Part shown: one piece after another, positions 50,968-63,100 of the stretch
Layout: each line of letters starts with the position of its first letter
How positions within the stretch are numbered: the stretch's first letter is position 1
Source of the DNA: Flavobacterium poyangense
Lineage (GTDB): Bacteria; Bacteroidota; Bacteroidia; Flavobacteriales; Flavobacteriaceae
Length of the DNA stretch: 64,000 nt
Assembly: GCF_011751075.1 (NCBI RefSeq)
Contig: NZ_JAALLN010000008.1
Span: forward strand, 172,466 to 236,465
Direction: 5' to 3'
Notes under the pieces: generated by a model
Databases searched by the model: none
Seen by the model: the letters and a program-made list of their open reading frames with translations, nothing else
Told to the model about the DNA's origin: nothing
Program-made: the position numbers and the translations under genes

Positions 50968-53049
50968 CTAACTAATTTTTTGTGGAATTTTCACTATTGA
51001 TTCAACTTTGTGCTGATAATATTTATACGTTTCAAGCTGTGCTCTAAATGGGGCATGGTGATTACGAGCTTTGTATTTATTGTCCAGTTTATAGGAATGG
51101 TATCTCACTTTTACATTTCCTTTCCAGGCAATATTAAAATTATCAATTAATTCTTTCTTGATTTCAAGATCATAAATTGGACAGGTTACTTCTACTCTTC
51201 CGTCAAGATTCCTCGTCATAAAATCTGCTGATGAAATATAAACCTCTGTTAATCCTGCGTTTCCAAAAATATAAACTCTTGAATGTTCTAAATAATTATC
51301 TACAATACTAATTGCTTCAATGTTTTCACTCATTCCCGGAATCCCCGGAATCAGCGAACAAATCCCTCTTACCTGAAGCTGAATCTTGACACCAGCATTA
51401 CTTGCTTCATATAATTTATCGATCATTTTAAAATCAGATAAACTATTCATTTTTAACTTGATATGCGTTTTCCTACCGGCTAAAGCATGCAGAATTTCAC
51501 GATCTATCAATTTTATAAATTTCGATCTTGTATAATGTGGCGATACGATCAAGTGCTTGTATCGGTGTACTCTGTAATTGATATCGAAAAACTCGAATAT
51601 CTTCGAAATGTCTTTCAGAATACCGGGATGACAGGTAAACAATGTTACATCTGTATAAATTTTCGCTGTCGATTCGTTGAAATTTCCGGTCGAAATAAAT
51701 CCGTAACGACGGCTTTTACCTTCTTCCATTCTTTCTACCACACATATTTTACTGTGTACTTTCAGGCTTTTAATTCCAAAAATAAGTTCAATACCTTCCG
51801 TCTGCATTTGTTCGGCATAAGAGATATTACTTGCTTCATCAAAACGAGCCTGAAGTTCGATCTGAACCACCACTCTCTTGCCATTTTTTGCCGCATTTAT
51901 TAGGGAACTAATAATTTGCGAATTTTTTGCCAAACGGTATAACGTAATTTTTATACTGGTTACTTTTGGATCTAATGCCGCTTCACGCAAAAATTTAGTT
52001 AAATAAGAAAACGACTGATACGGAGCATGCAACAAATAGTCTTTTTTACTGATTTTCTGCAGTATACTACCTTCCAGACTCAATCCCGGAATAGGCAAAG
52101 GATCATTGGTTTTATATAACAAATCATACCTTCCTAAATTCGGGAAACTCATATAATCACGACGATTATGATATCTACCGCCCGGAATTATACTGTCTGT
52201 TTCTACAATTTTCATTTTATCCAGAAAGAAATGCAAAGTATCATCTTCGATTAAACTGTCATAAATAAAACGAACCGGTTCTCCTATTCTTCTGTCTTTA
52301 ACTGATGATGCAATTTTTTCGAGCATACTTTTGCTCAAATCACTATCAATATCTAATTGCGCATCACGTGTAATTTTGATCATATGGGCTGATACGCTTT
52401 TATAATCAAAAATATTGAAAATATTATTCAGATTATGGCGAATTACATCATCGATTAAGATCACATATTGTTTATCATCATTCGACGGTAAAACCACAAA
52501 TCTGTTTATCGTTTTCGGAATTTCGACAACGGCATATCGAATTTCATCATTTGTATTCATTTCTAAACGAATAGCCAGATAGCCCAAAGTATCTTTCAAG
52601 ACCGGAAACTCCGCTAAATCGTTTAGGATAATCGTAACTAGTTCCGGACTTAATTTTTGAGTAAAAAAGTCTCTTAGGTAATGTTCTTGTGCTTCTGTAA
52701 TCTGGTTTTCGTTTATAATAAAAATATTTTCGGCTTCTAATTCAGCTTCAATATTTCCTAAAATACGTAAACTTTCCGATTGTTGTTGAATTACAATTTC
52801 GGTGATGTCTTTAATTAACTGGTGAGCAGAAACTCCGCCCAAATATTTTTCACCGGAAATCCCCGAAAGACTCAGTCTTCTGATTGCGGCATAACGCACT
52901 CTAAAAAATTCATCTAAATTGTTCGAAAAAATTCCAACAAAACGCAACCTGTCTAAAAGTGGAACTGTATTATCTCCTGCTTCCTGAAGTACTCTTGCAT
53001 TAAACGCTAACCAACTCTTTTCTCTATCGATATATTTTTGTTCGTACAC
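50968..53049 (-). CDS. ppk1: Polyphosphate kinase 1
   Basis: The 693-residue product starts at GTG (53049; MYEQKYIDREKSWLAFNARVL), one nt overlapping the sixA stop (TAGTG). It has the PPK1 N-terminal NLDEFFRVRYAAIRR, middle domain, and C-terminal domains with the phosphohistidine segment LKVHSKICVVER, STGNFNESTAKIYTD and the second catalytic His region around LEHSRVYIFG. PPK1 transfers gamma-phosphate of ATP to polyphosphate. Gene order sixA-ppk1-ppx groups synthesis, degradation and a phosphohistidine phosphatase. Confidence 0.96.
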   Translation of the reverse strand: MYEQKYIDREKSWLAFNARVLQEAGDNTVPLLDRLRFVGIFSNNLDEFFRVRYAAIRRLSLSGISGEKYLGGVSAHQLIKDITEIVIQQQSESLRILGNIEAELEAENIFIINENQITEAQEHYLRDFFTQKLSPELVTIILNDLAEFPVLKDTLGYLAIRLEMNTNDEIRYAVVEIPKTINRFVVLPSNDDKQYVILIDDVIRHNLNNIFNIFDYKSVSAHMIKITRDAQLDIDSDLSKSMLEKIASSVKDRRIGEPVRFIYDSLIEDDTLHFFLDKMKIVETDSIIPGGRYHNRRDYMSFPNLGRYDLLYKTNDPLPIPGLSLEGSILQKISKKDYLLHAPYQSFSYLTKFLREAALDPKVTSIKITLYRLAKNSQIISSLINAAKNGKRVVVQIELQARFDEASNISYAEQMQTEGIELIFGIKSLKVHSKICVVERMEEGKSRRYGFISTGNFNESTAKIYTDVTLFTCHPGILKDISKIFEFFDINYRVHRYKHLIVSPHYTRSKFIKLIDREILHALAGRKTHIKLKMNSLSDFKMIDKLYEASNAGVKIQLQVRGICSLIPGIPGMSENIEAISIVDNYLEHSRVYIFGNAGLTEVYISSADFMTRNLDGRVEVTCPIYDLEIKKELIDNFNIAWKGNVKVRYHSYKLDNKYKARNHHAPFRAQLETYKYYQHKVESIVKIPQKIS

Positions 53050-53540
53050 TATATTTTTTTTAAATCTTTGGGGAAAATTGTTTTATGAGTTCTGCCTTTA
53101 TTAATAGTATCCCAACTTTCTGAATCAAACTTTAAGGATACAAATCCGGATGTAGGGACATTTTCTATAAAAACATCCCCAAATTTATTAACAAAATTTG
53201 TAATAGCCTCGTTATGTCCAAAAAGAATAACGCTTTCAAAACTATTATCGCATAATTTGATCACTTTTTCGAGTTGTTTATCATCAAAAGTATAGAGATC
53301 ATCTTTGTATACGATACTTTCTATGGGATAGGATATGTTTTGAGCAAAAATTACAGCTGTTTCAGAAGCCCGGGCCGCTGTGCTACTCCAAATGATATAA
53401 GTCTTGGGCAAGAATTTTGAAATAGTTCCCGATACTTCATGAGCATCTAAAATTCCTCTTTTCATTAAAGGTCTGTCAAAATCTTTTAAAGGAGCTTCCC
53501 AACTGGATTTTGCATGTCGTATTAAGATTAAATTTTTCAT
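53049..53540 (-). CDS. sixA: Histidine phosphatase family protein, SixA-like
   Basis: The 163-residue product has the phosphatase RHG-type motif as LIRHAKSSWEAPLKDFDRPLMKRG (LIRHAKS with catalytic His), a later SSTAARASETAVIFAQN and the second catalytic His in VILFGHNEAITNFVNKFG. SixA removes phosphate from phosphohistidine; here a link to PPK1, which works through a phosphohistidine, is an inference from the overlapping gene order. It is the first gene of the cluster. Confidence 0.85.
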   Translation of the reverse strand: MKNLILIRHAKSSWEAPLKDFDRPLMKRGILDAHEVSGTISKFLPKTYIIWSSTAARASETAVIFAQNISYPIESIVYKDDLYTFDDKQLEKVIKLCDNSFESVILFGHNEAITNFVNKFGDVFIENVPTSGFVSLKFDSESWDTINKGRTHKTIFPKDLKKI

Positions 53541-54164
53541 AAGCGCAAGGATTTAGAAACATCATAAAAAGGAGATACTATTTTATTGAAGTCCTAATTT
53601 ACGAAAGAAATTCCAATCCCTTTCCTTTTTTTAACTCTGTTAACATTTTAAGAAAATTTTAACAAGAATAAAATTTTACTAAAAGCGGCATTAAAAGAAT
53701 AGATCATCTTTTCTATTGTTGCAAAAAAATGCTCTTCGTCGTTAAAACGATCCGTTAGTCGATACTGACTATATCACAAAAAATTAACTTTATATCAGAT
53801 TATTCGCAAATACACATGTATTTCATCGTGTTTTTAATTAAAAAATCTAAAACAAACTTCTATTTTCATTATTCAAAAACAGCAAAAAACAACCTCGATT
53901 TTGTCAAATTTTGGCTCAAAAAAGACATTTCAACGACTATTTAGGTTAGTTACAGAGGAAAAAAATCTATTAAAAATAGACTATATAACTTTGATTATGT
54001 TAAAAATTTAAAAAAATCACAAACATAAAGTTAAATCTATGGAGGCTCAAAAATCGTAGATAAGTGTGTTAAAGAATGATAATACTAAAGGAGCCAAAAT
54101 AAATTTTATAAGAAAAAAATACTGTAGAGGAACAACCAATTTTTGAAATTAAAGATGAAGGATC
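53541..54164. promoter_or_regulatory. Divergent regulatory stretch with a long leader for the adhesin gene
   Basis: No gene in 620 nt. Two short inverted repeats of the same word occur: AATAGA...TCTATT at 53698-53717, and TCTATTaaaAATAGA at 53966-53980 directly upstream of the adhesin -7 box. Such a word could be an operator. From the predicted start (about 53997) to the ATG at 54165 the leader is about 168 nt. Confidence 0.4.
53986..53993 (+). promoter_or_regulatory. Putative -7 box of the adhesin gene
   Basis: TAACTTTG matches TAnnTTTG. It lies 6 nt after the TCTATTaaaAATAGA inverted repeat. Confidence 0.45.
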
Positions 54165-57100
54165 ATGAAAAAAATTACTTTAACAACTATTTTGGGATTA
54201 CTATTTTTCTTTACAGAGCTGTCTGCTCAAGAAACAAATATTCCCACCAGAATTGGAAATACAATCACCAAAAATAAATCTACTGCTAAGAGTAGTTCAA
54301 CTGCTAAGACAACTGCGGCATTAGCGGCACTGGCTGTAGCCGGGTCTATAGATGTTGCGAATCCTGCCGCCGGAAATAATGGATATACGGCAGATGGATT
54401 AGTACGTAACATACTAACATCGGGCTGTTTAACGATTAGCAATGTTAGATTTGGCTATTACAAAAGAAATGGAAGCAATTGGGATTGGACAAATCATACC
54501 TGGTCTGCAACTGCCGGTGACAGACAGTTGGGTTACTTTAATAAGGCCACTTCGACATTTCCTATTGATGAAGGTCTTTTAATTTCCACCGGAAAAATAA
54601 GCTCCGCTATGGGGCCTAATACGTTTACAAATAAATCAGACGAAATGGTTAATGATGCCAGTGATCCTGATTTAACTAATATATCAGGCAGAACCATGCA
54701 CGATGCTTCGATTCTTGAATTCAATTTTGTTCCGGATGGAAACTTAGTTGAATTCAAATTCGTTTTCGCTTCAGAAGAATATCTGGAATATGTTGAAACC
54801 CAATTTAACGATGCATTTGGTTTTTTCTTAAGCGGACCCGGAATAACCGGTACTTATACCAATAATGCTGTAAATCTTGCTCAATTACCCAATAATGATG
54901 CTGTTACGATAAACAACATACACTCTGCCGGAACCAACGTAAATAATGTTGCTTTTGCGGCCAAAAATGCTGCCTATTATACAGACAACCCTCCGGCCTC
55001 GTTAGTGATGGAATATGATGGATCTACGACCGTACTTACAGCTACTTATGCTGTTACTCCGGGTCAAACTTATAAAATAAAAATGGCAATTGCCGATGCC
55101 TCCGATCAAAAATGGGATGCGGGTGTATTTTTAAAAGCAAGAAGTTTTGCGACAAATACTTTAGTAATTAATAATCCTCCCGGGGTATGTTTCCCTAATA
55201 AGGTAGATATTACTGCTGCGGCTGTAACTGCCGGTAGCACTGCCGGACTAACCTATACCTATTGGCAAGACGCAGCTGCAACAATTCCTTATACAACTCC
55301 TACTGCTGCAACTGCAGGCACCTATTATATCAAAGGAAAAAATCTTACATCAGGTTGTTCAGATACTAAACCTGTAGTGGTAACTGTCAGTAATATTACT
55401 GTAACAGAATCGGTTGCATCACACGTTAATGTACAATGTTTTGGACAAAGTACGGGAGCAATTACGCTCAATACTCCCACGGGAGGTGTTGCGCCTTATA
55501 CTTTTTCATGGAAAAAAAATGGAACTGCAATTGCGGCAACTACTCAAACTATAACCAACTTAGGGGCTGGAACCTACGAAGCAACTGCAACAGATGCAAA
55601 CGGATGTAAAGGCGTTGTTTCTATAGTCATAACACAACCAAGTGCCGCTTTGGCTTTGGCAGCTTCTTCTAAAACGGATGTCACTTGTTTTGGTGCCAGC
55701 ACCGGAACAGTAACTGCGGGAGCCGTAACAAACTCTGTTGGAACTGTAACTTTCTCCTGGAAAAACAGCTCTAATGTGGTAGTAGGAACAACAGCAACGG
55801 TTTCAAATCTTCCCGCCGGAACTTATACACTTACCGTTACGGATTCTTGCTCATCTCAATCTAACTCCGTTACTATTGGACAGCCGAGTGCCGCTTTGGC
55901 TTTAGCAGCTTCTTCTAAAACAGATGCTACTTGTTTTGGTGCCAGCACCGGAACAGTAACTTCGGGAGCCGTAACAAACTCCGTTGGAACTGTAACTTTC
56001 TCCTGGAAAAACAGCTCTAATACAGTAGTAGGAACAACAGCCACAGTTTCAAATCTTCCTGCCGGAACTTATACACTTACCGTTACAGATTCCTGTTCAT
56101 CCAAATCCAACTCCGTTACCATCGGACAACCGAGTGCAGCTTTAGCTCTGGCAGCTTCTTCTAAAACAGATGCCGCTTGTTTTGGCGCCAGCACAGGAAC
56201 AGTAACTGCGGGAGCCGTAACAAACTCCGTTGGAACTGTAACCTTCTCTTGGAAAAACAGTTCTAATACAGTAGTAGGAACGACAGCCACTGTTTCAAAT
56301 CTTCCTGCCGGAACTTATACACTTACCGTTACGGATTCCTGTTCGTCTCAATCTAACTCCGTTACTATTGGACAGCCGAGTGCAGCTTTAGCTTTAGCAG
56401 CTTCTTCTAAAACAGATGTTATTTGTTTTGGTGCCAGCACCGGAACACTAACTGCAGGAGCCGTAACAAACTCCGTTGGAACTGTAACCTTCTCTTGGAA
56501 AAACAGTTCTAATGTGGTGGTAGGGACAACAGCCACTGTTTCAAATCTTCCTGCCGGAACATATACACTTACTGTTACAGATTCCTGTTCGTCCAAATCC
56601 AATTCTGTTACCATAGGACAACCAAGTGCCGCCCTAGCTTTAGCAGCTTCTTCTAAAACAGATGTTATTTGTTTTGGTGCCAGCACCGGAAGCGTAACTG
56701 CAGGAGCCGTAACAAACTCTGTTGGAACTGTAACTTTCTCCTGGAAAAACAGCTCTAATACAGTAGTAGGAACAACAGCAACGGTTTCAAATCTTCCTGC
56801 CGGAACTTATACACTTACTGTTACAGATTCCTGTTCGTCTCAATCCAACTCCGTTACTATTGGGCAACCGAGTGCCGCTCTGGCTCTGGCAGCTTCTTCT
56901 AAAACAGATGCCGCTTGTTTTGGTGCCAGTACCGGAACCGTAACTGCGGGAGCCGTAACAAACTCCGTTGGAACTGTAACTTTCTCCTGGAAAAACAGCT
57001 CTAATACAGTAGTAGGAACAACAGCCACAGTTTCAAATCTTCCTGCCGGAACTTATACTTTAACGGTTACAGATTCTTGCTCCTCTCAATCCAACTCCGT

Positions 57101-60100
57101 TACTATTGGGCAACCGAGTGCCGCTCTGGCTCTGGCAGCTTCTTCTAAAACAGATGCCGCTTGTTTTGGCGCCAGCACCGGAAGCGTAACTGCAGGAGCC
57201 GTAACAAACTCTGTTGGAACTGTAACCTTCTCTTGGAAAAACAGCTCTAATACAGTAGTAGGAACAACTGCTACAGTTTCAAATCTTCCTGCCGGAACTT
57301 ATACACTTACCGTTACAGATTCTTGCTCCTCTCAATCCAACTCCGTTACCATCGGACAACCGAGTGCCGCTTTGGCTTTAGCAGCTTCTTCTAAAACAGA
57401 TGCCGCTTGTTTTGGTGGAAATACTGGAACAGTAACCGCGGGAGCCGTAACAAACTCCGTTGGAACTGTAACCTTCTCCTGGAAAAACAGCTCTAACACA
57501 GTAGTAGGAACGACAGCCACTGTTTCAAATCTTCCTGCCGGAACTTATACTTTAACGGTTACAGATTCCTGTTCGTCTCAATCCAACTCTGTTACCATCG
57601 GACAACCAAGTGCCGCTTTGGCTTTGGCAGCTTCTTCTAAAACAGATGCCGCTTGTTTTGGTGGAAATACTGGAACAGTAACCGCGGGAGCCGTAACAAA
57701 CTCTGTTGGAACTGTAACTTTCTCTTGGAAAAACAGCTCTAATGCGGTAGTAGGAACGACAGCCACTGTTTCAAATCTTCCTGCCGGAACTTATACACTT
57801 ACTGTTACGGATTCCTGTTCGTCTCAATCCAATTCCGTTACTATTGGGCAACCGAGTGCTCCTTTGGCTTTAGCAGCTTCTTCTAAAACAGATGCCGCTT
57901 GTTTTGGTGCCAGTACCGGAACTGTAACTGCGGGAGCCGTAACAAACTCCGTTGGAACTGTAACTTTCTCCTGGAAAAATAGCTCTAATACAGTAGTAGG
58001 AACGACAGCCACTGTTTCAAACCTTCCTGCCGGAACTTATACTTTAACGGTTACAGATTCTTGCTCCTCTCAATCCAACTCCGTTACTATTGGGCAACCG
58101 AGTGCTCCTTTGGCCTTAGCAACTTCTTCTAAAACAGATGCCGCTTGTTTTGGTGCCAGTACCGGAACTGTAACTGCGGGCGCCGTAACAAACTCTGTTG
58201 GAACTGTAACTTTCTCTTGGAAAAACAGCTCTAATGCGATAGTAGGAACAACGGCAACGGTTTCAAATCTTCCTGCCGGAACTTATACCTTAACGGTTAC
58301 AGATTCTTGCTCCTCTCAATCCAACTCCGTTACTATTGGGCAACCGAGTGCTCCTTTGGCTTTAGCAACTTCTTCTAAAACAGATGCGGCTTGTTTTGGT
58401 GACAGTACCGGAACAGTAACTGCAGGTGCCGTTACAAACGCAATAGGAACAGTAACCTTCTCTTGGAAAGACAGTTCTAACACAGTAGTAGGAACAACAG
58501 CCACTGTTTCAAATCTTCCTGCCGGAACTTATACTTTAACGGTTACAGATTCTTGTTCGTCTCAATCCAACTCCGTTACTATTGGACAACCGAGTGCTGC
58601 TTTAAGCTGTTCAATAGTACAAAACAAAGCAGTTACCTCTAATGGTTTAAGTAATGGAGAAGCTACCGTAACTGCACTTGGCGGAAATGGAAGTTATACT
58701 TACTTATGGGACAACGGTGAAACTACACAAAAAGCTGTACTATTAAATGCAGGTTCCCATTCTGTTACCGTAACAGACGCTAAAGGATGTACTACAACTT
58801 GCGACATCCTCATAACTGAACCAAATATATTGTCTTGTAGTATTTCTCAAGATGATCCGGCTAAATGTTTTGGAGACAGTAACGGAAAAGCAACTGTAAC
58901 TGCAATCGGAGGAAATGGTGACTACACTTATTTATGGGATAATAATGAAACAACTCCGCAAGCAGTTTCTCTAATTGCGGGTCAACATACTGTAACTGTA
59001 ACCGACAAATTAGGTTACACTACTACTTGCTCGGTAACAATCGGACAACCAGAAAAAGCTTTAAGTGCTACAAAAACACAAATTAATGTAGTTTGTGGAG
59101 GTGATGCAACCGGTTCTGCTACCGTTACCGTGTCAGGAGGAACAACTCCTTATACTTACTTATGGAATACAACTCCTGCTCAAACTACAGCTACCGCCAG
59201 TGGTCTTTTAGCAGGAAATTATAGCGTAACAATTACAGACTCTAAAGGCTGTAGTATCAGCGAATCATTTGTAATCATTGATGGAGATTCTGTTAAACCG
59301 ATAATTGATCCTTTACCGGCAACTACAACAATCAACTGTCCGGAAGTACCTGTATTTGCACAAGCTACCGCAACTGATGATAGCGGAACTGTTTCTTCTC
59401 TAACCTTTCAGGACACAACAGATCCCGGAAATTGCACCGGTTCTTATACAAAAACCAGAACTTGGACTGCTATAGATGCTTGCGGCAACACGTCTCTACC
59501 TGTTAGTCAAACAATTATTGTTCAAGATATTAGTGCTCCAACCTGGACCACTCAGGCCGGAACATTAAATACTACCGTTCAATGTAGTGATACTCAAGCT
59601 TTGGCTAATGCTCAGGCACAATTCCCTGTTGCTGCTGATGTCTGTGATACTGATGTTACCAACATTGTAAAAGTAAGCGGTGCTTTTGTGGCTTCTCAAG
59701 GTTGTGGTAATGCCGGAACGTATACCAATACCTGGACTGTTACTGATGATTGTGGTAATGCTTCTGAGACTTTCACACAAATAATTACTATTGAAGATAC
59801 CACTGCTCCAATATGGACCACTCAAGCCGGAACATTAAATACTACTGTTCAATGTAGTGATGCAACAGCTTTGGCTACTGCTCAGGCACAATTCCCTGTT
59901 GCTACTGATGCCTGCGATACCGATGTTACAAACATTGTAAAAGTAAGCGGTGCTTTTGTGGCTTCTCAAGGTTGTGGCAATGCCGGAACGTACACTAATA
60001 CCTGGACTGTTACCGATGATTGTGGAAATGCTTCTGATACTTTCACGCAAGTGATTACTATTGAAGATACCACGGCTCCAACCTGGACCACTCAGGCCGG

Positions 60101-63100
60101 AACATTAAATACTACTGTTCAATGTAGCGATACAACCGCTTTGGCTACTGCTCAGGCACAATTCCCAGTTGCTGCTGATGCCTGTGATACTGATGTTACA
60201 AACATCATAAAAGTAAGCGGTGCTTTTGTAGCTTCTCAAGGTTGTGCCAATGCAGGAACGTATACCAATACCTGGACTGTTACCGATGATTGTGGTAATG
60301 TTTCTGATACGTTCACACAAATAATTACTATCGAAGATACCACGGCTCCAACTTGGACCACTCAAACAGGAACACTAAATACTACTGTTCAATGTAGCGA
60401 TACTCAAGCTTTGGCTACTGCACAAGCGCAATTCCCTGTGGCAACGGATTCTTGTGATGGTGATGTTTCGAATATTGTAAAAACCAGCGGTGCTTTTGTA
60501 GCTTCTCAAGGTTGTGCCAATGCAGGAACTTATACCAATACCTGGACTGTTACCGATGATTGTGGAAATACTTCCGAGACTTTCACACAAATAATTACTA
60601 TCGAAGATACCACTGCTCCAACCTGGACCACTCAAACCGGAACATTAAATACTACTGTTCAATGTAGTGATACAACAGCTTTGGCTAATGCTCAGGCACA
60701 ATTCCCTGTTGCTGCTGATGCCTGTGATACTGATGTTTCAAACATTGTAAAAGTAAGCGGTACTTTTGTTGCTTCTCAAGGTTGTGGCAATGCCGGAACG
60801 TATACCAATACCTGGACTGTTACTGATGATTGTGGTAATGCTTCTGATACTTTCACGCAAATAATTACTATCGAAGATACCACGGCTCCAACCTGGACCA
60901 CTCAAGCCGGAACATTAAATACAACTGTTCAATGTAGTGATGCAACAGCTTTGGCTAATGCACAAGCACAATTCCCTGTTGCTGCCGATGCCTGTGATAC
61001 TGATGTTTCAAACATTGTAAAAGTGAGCGGTGCTTTTATTGCCTCTGAAGGTTGTAGTAATGCAGGAACTTATACCAATACCTGGACTGTTACCGATGAT
61101 TGTGGTAATGCTTCTGATACTTTCACGCAAATAATTACTATCGAAGATACCACGGCTCCAACCTGGACCACTCAGGCAGGAACATTAAACGCAACTGTTC
61201 AATGTAGTGATGCAACAGCTCTGGCTAATGCTCAGGCACAATTCCCTGTTGCTACTGATGCCTGCGATACTGATGTTTCAAATATTGTGAAAACCAGCGG
61301 CGCTTTTATAGCCTCTGAGGGTTGCACTAATTCAGGAACGTACACCAATACCTGGACTGTTATTGATGATTGTGGTAATGCCTCTGAGACTTTCACACAA
61401 ATAATTACTATCGAAGATACCACAGCTCCAATCTGGACCACTCAGGCCGGAACATTAGATGTTACTTTACAATGTAGTGATACGGAAGGATTGACAAATG
61501 CTCAAAATCAAGCTCCAATTGCAACCGATAATTGTGATGGAACCGTAACTTATACTAAAGTAACCGGGCTATTACAAAAAGGAAGTTGTGGAAGTACCGG
61601 TACTTATACCAACACCTGGACTGCAAATGATATTTGTAATAATACGTCGACTGTCTTTACTCAGGTAATTACAGTTCAAGATACTGCAATTCCAACTTGG
61701 ATTACTCAGCCGGGAACTTTAAACACAACTGTACAATGTAGTGATACTGCAGGATTAGCAACTGCTCAAAGTCAAGCACCGGCAGCAACAGCAAATTGTT
61801 CCTTTGTGACCTACACCAAAACTGAGGGTGCTTTTATTGCCTCTGAGGGTTGCGCCAATGCAGGAACTTATACCAACTCCTGGATTGCCAAAGACGATTG
61901 TGGAAACGTAACGGATGCCTTTATTCAAGTAATTACAATAGAAGACACTACGGCTCCAACCTGGACCACTCAAGCCGGAACATTAAACATAACTGTTCAA
62001 TGTAGTGATGCAACAGCTCTGGCTAATGCTCAGGCACAATTCCCTGTTGCAACGGATTCTTGTGATGGTGATGTTTCGAATATTGTAAAAACCAGCGGTG
62101 CTTTTGTGGCTTCTCAAGGTTGTGGTAATGCCGGAACGTATACCAATACCTGGACAGTTACCGACGATTGTGGTAATGCTTCTGATACTTTCACACAAAT
62201 AATTACCATCGAAGACACTACAGCTCCAACATGGACCACTCAGGCAGGAACATTAAATGCAACTGTTCAATGTAGTGATGCAACAGCTTTGGCTAATGCA
62301 CAAGCGCAATTCCCTATTGCAACTGATGCCTGCGATACTGATGTTACCAACATTGTAAAAGTAAGCGGTGCTTTTGTGGCTTCTCAAGGTTGTGGCAATG
62401 CCGGAACGTACACTAATACCTGGACTGTTACCGATGATTGTGGAAATGCTTCTGAGACTTTCACACAAATAATTACTATCGAAGATACTACGGCTCCAAC
62501 CTGGACAACACAAACAGGAACACTAAATACTACTGTTCAATGTAGTGATACACAAGCTTTGGCTACGGCGCAAGCACAATTCCCTGTTGCTACTGATGCC
62601 TGCGATACTGATGTTTCAAACATTGTAAAAACCAGCGGTGCTTTTATAGCCTCTGAAGGTTGTAGTAATGCCGGAACGTACACCAATACCTGGACTGTTA
62701 AAGACGATTGTGGTAATACTTCTGAGACTTTCACACAAATAATTACTATCGAAGACACTACAGCTCCAACTTGGACCACTCAAGCCGGAACATTAAACGT
62801 AACTGTTCAATGTAGTGATACTCAAGCTTTGGCTAATGCACAAGCGCAATTCCCTGTTGCAACGGATTCTTGTGACGGTGATGTTTCCAATATCGTGAAA
62901 ACCAGCGGTGCTTTTATAGCCTCTGAAGGTTGTAGTAATGCAGGAACGTACACTAATACCTGGACTGTTACTGATGATTGCGGTAATGCTTCTGATACGT
63001 TCACACAAATAATTACTATCGAAGATACCACGGCTCCAACCTGGACCACTCAAGCAGGAACATTAAACGCAACTGTTCAATGTAGTGACGCACAAGCTTT

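Noticed and set aside
55638..58589. Regular repetition as a possible CRISPR array
   Set aside because: Whole 246-bp units repeat without unique spacers and the sequence is coding.
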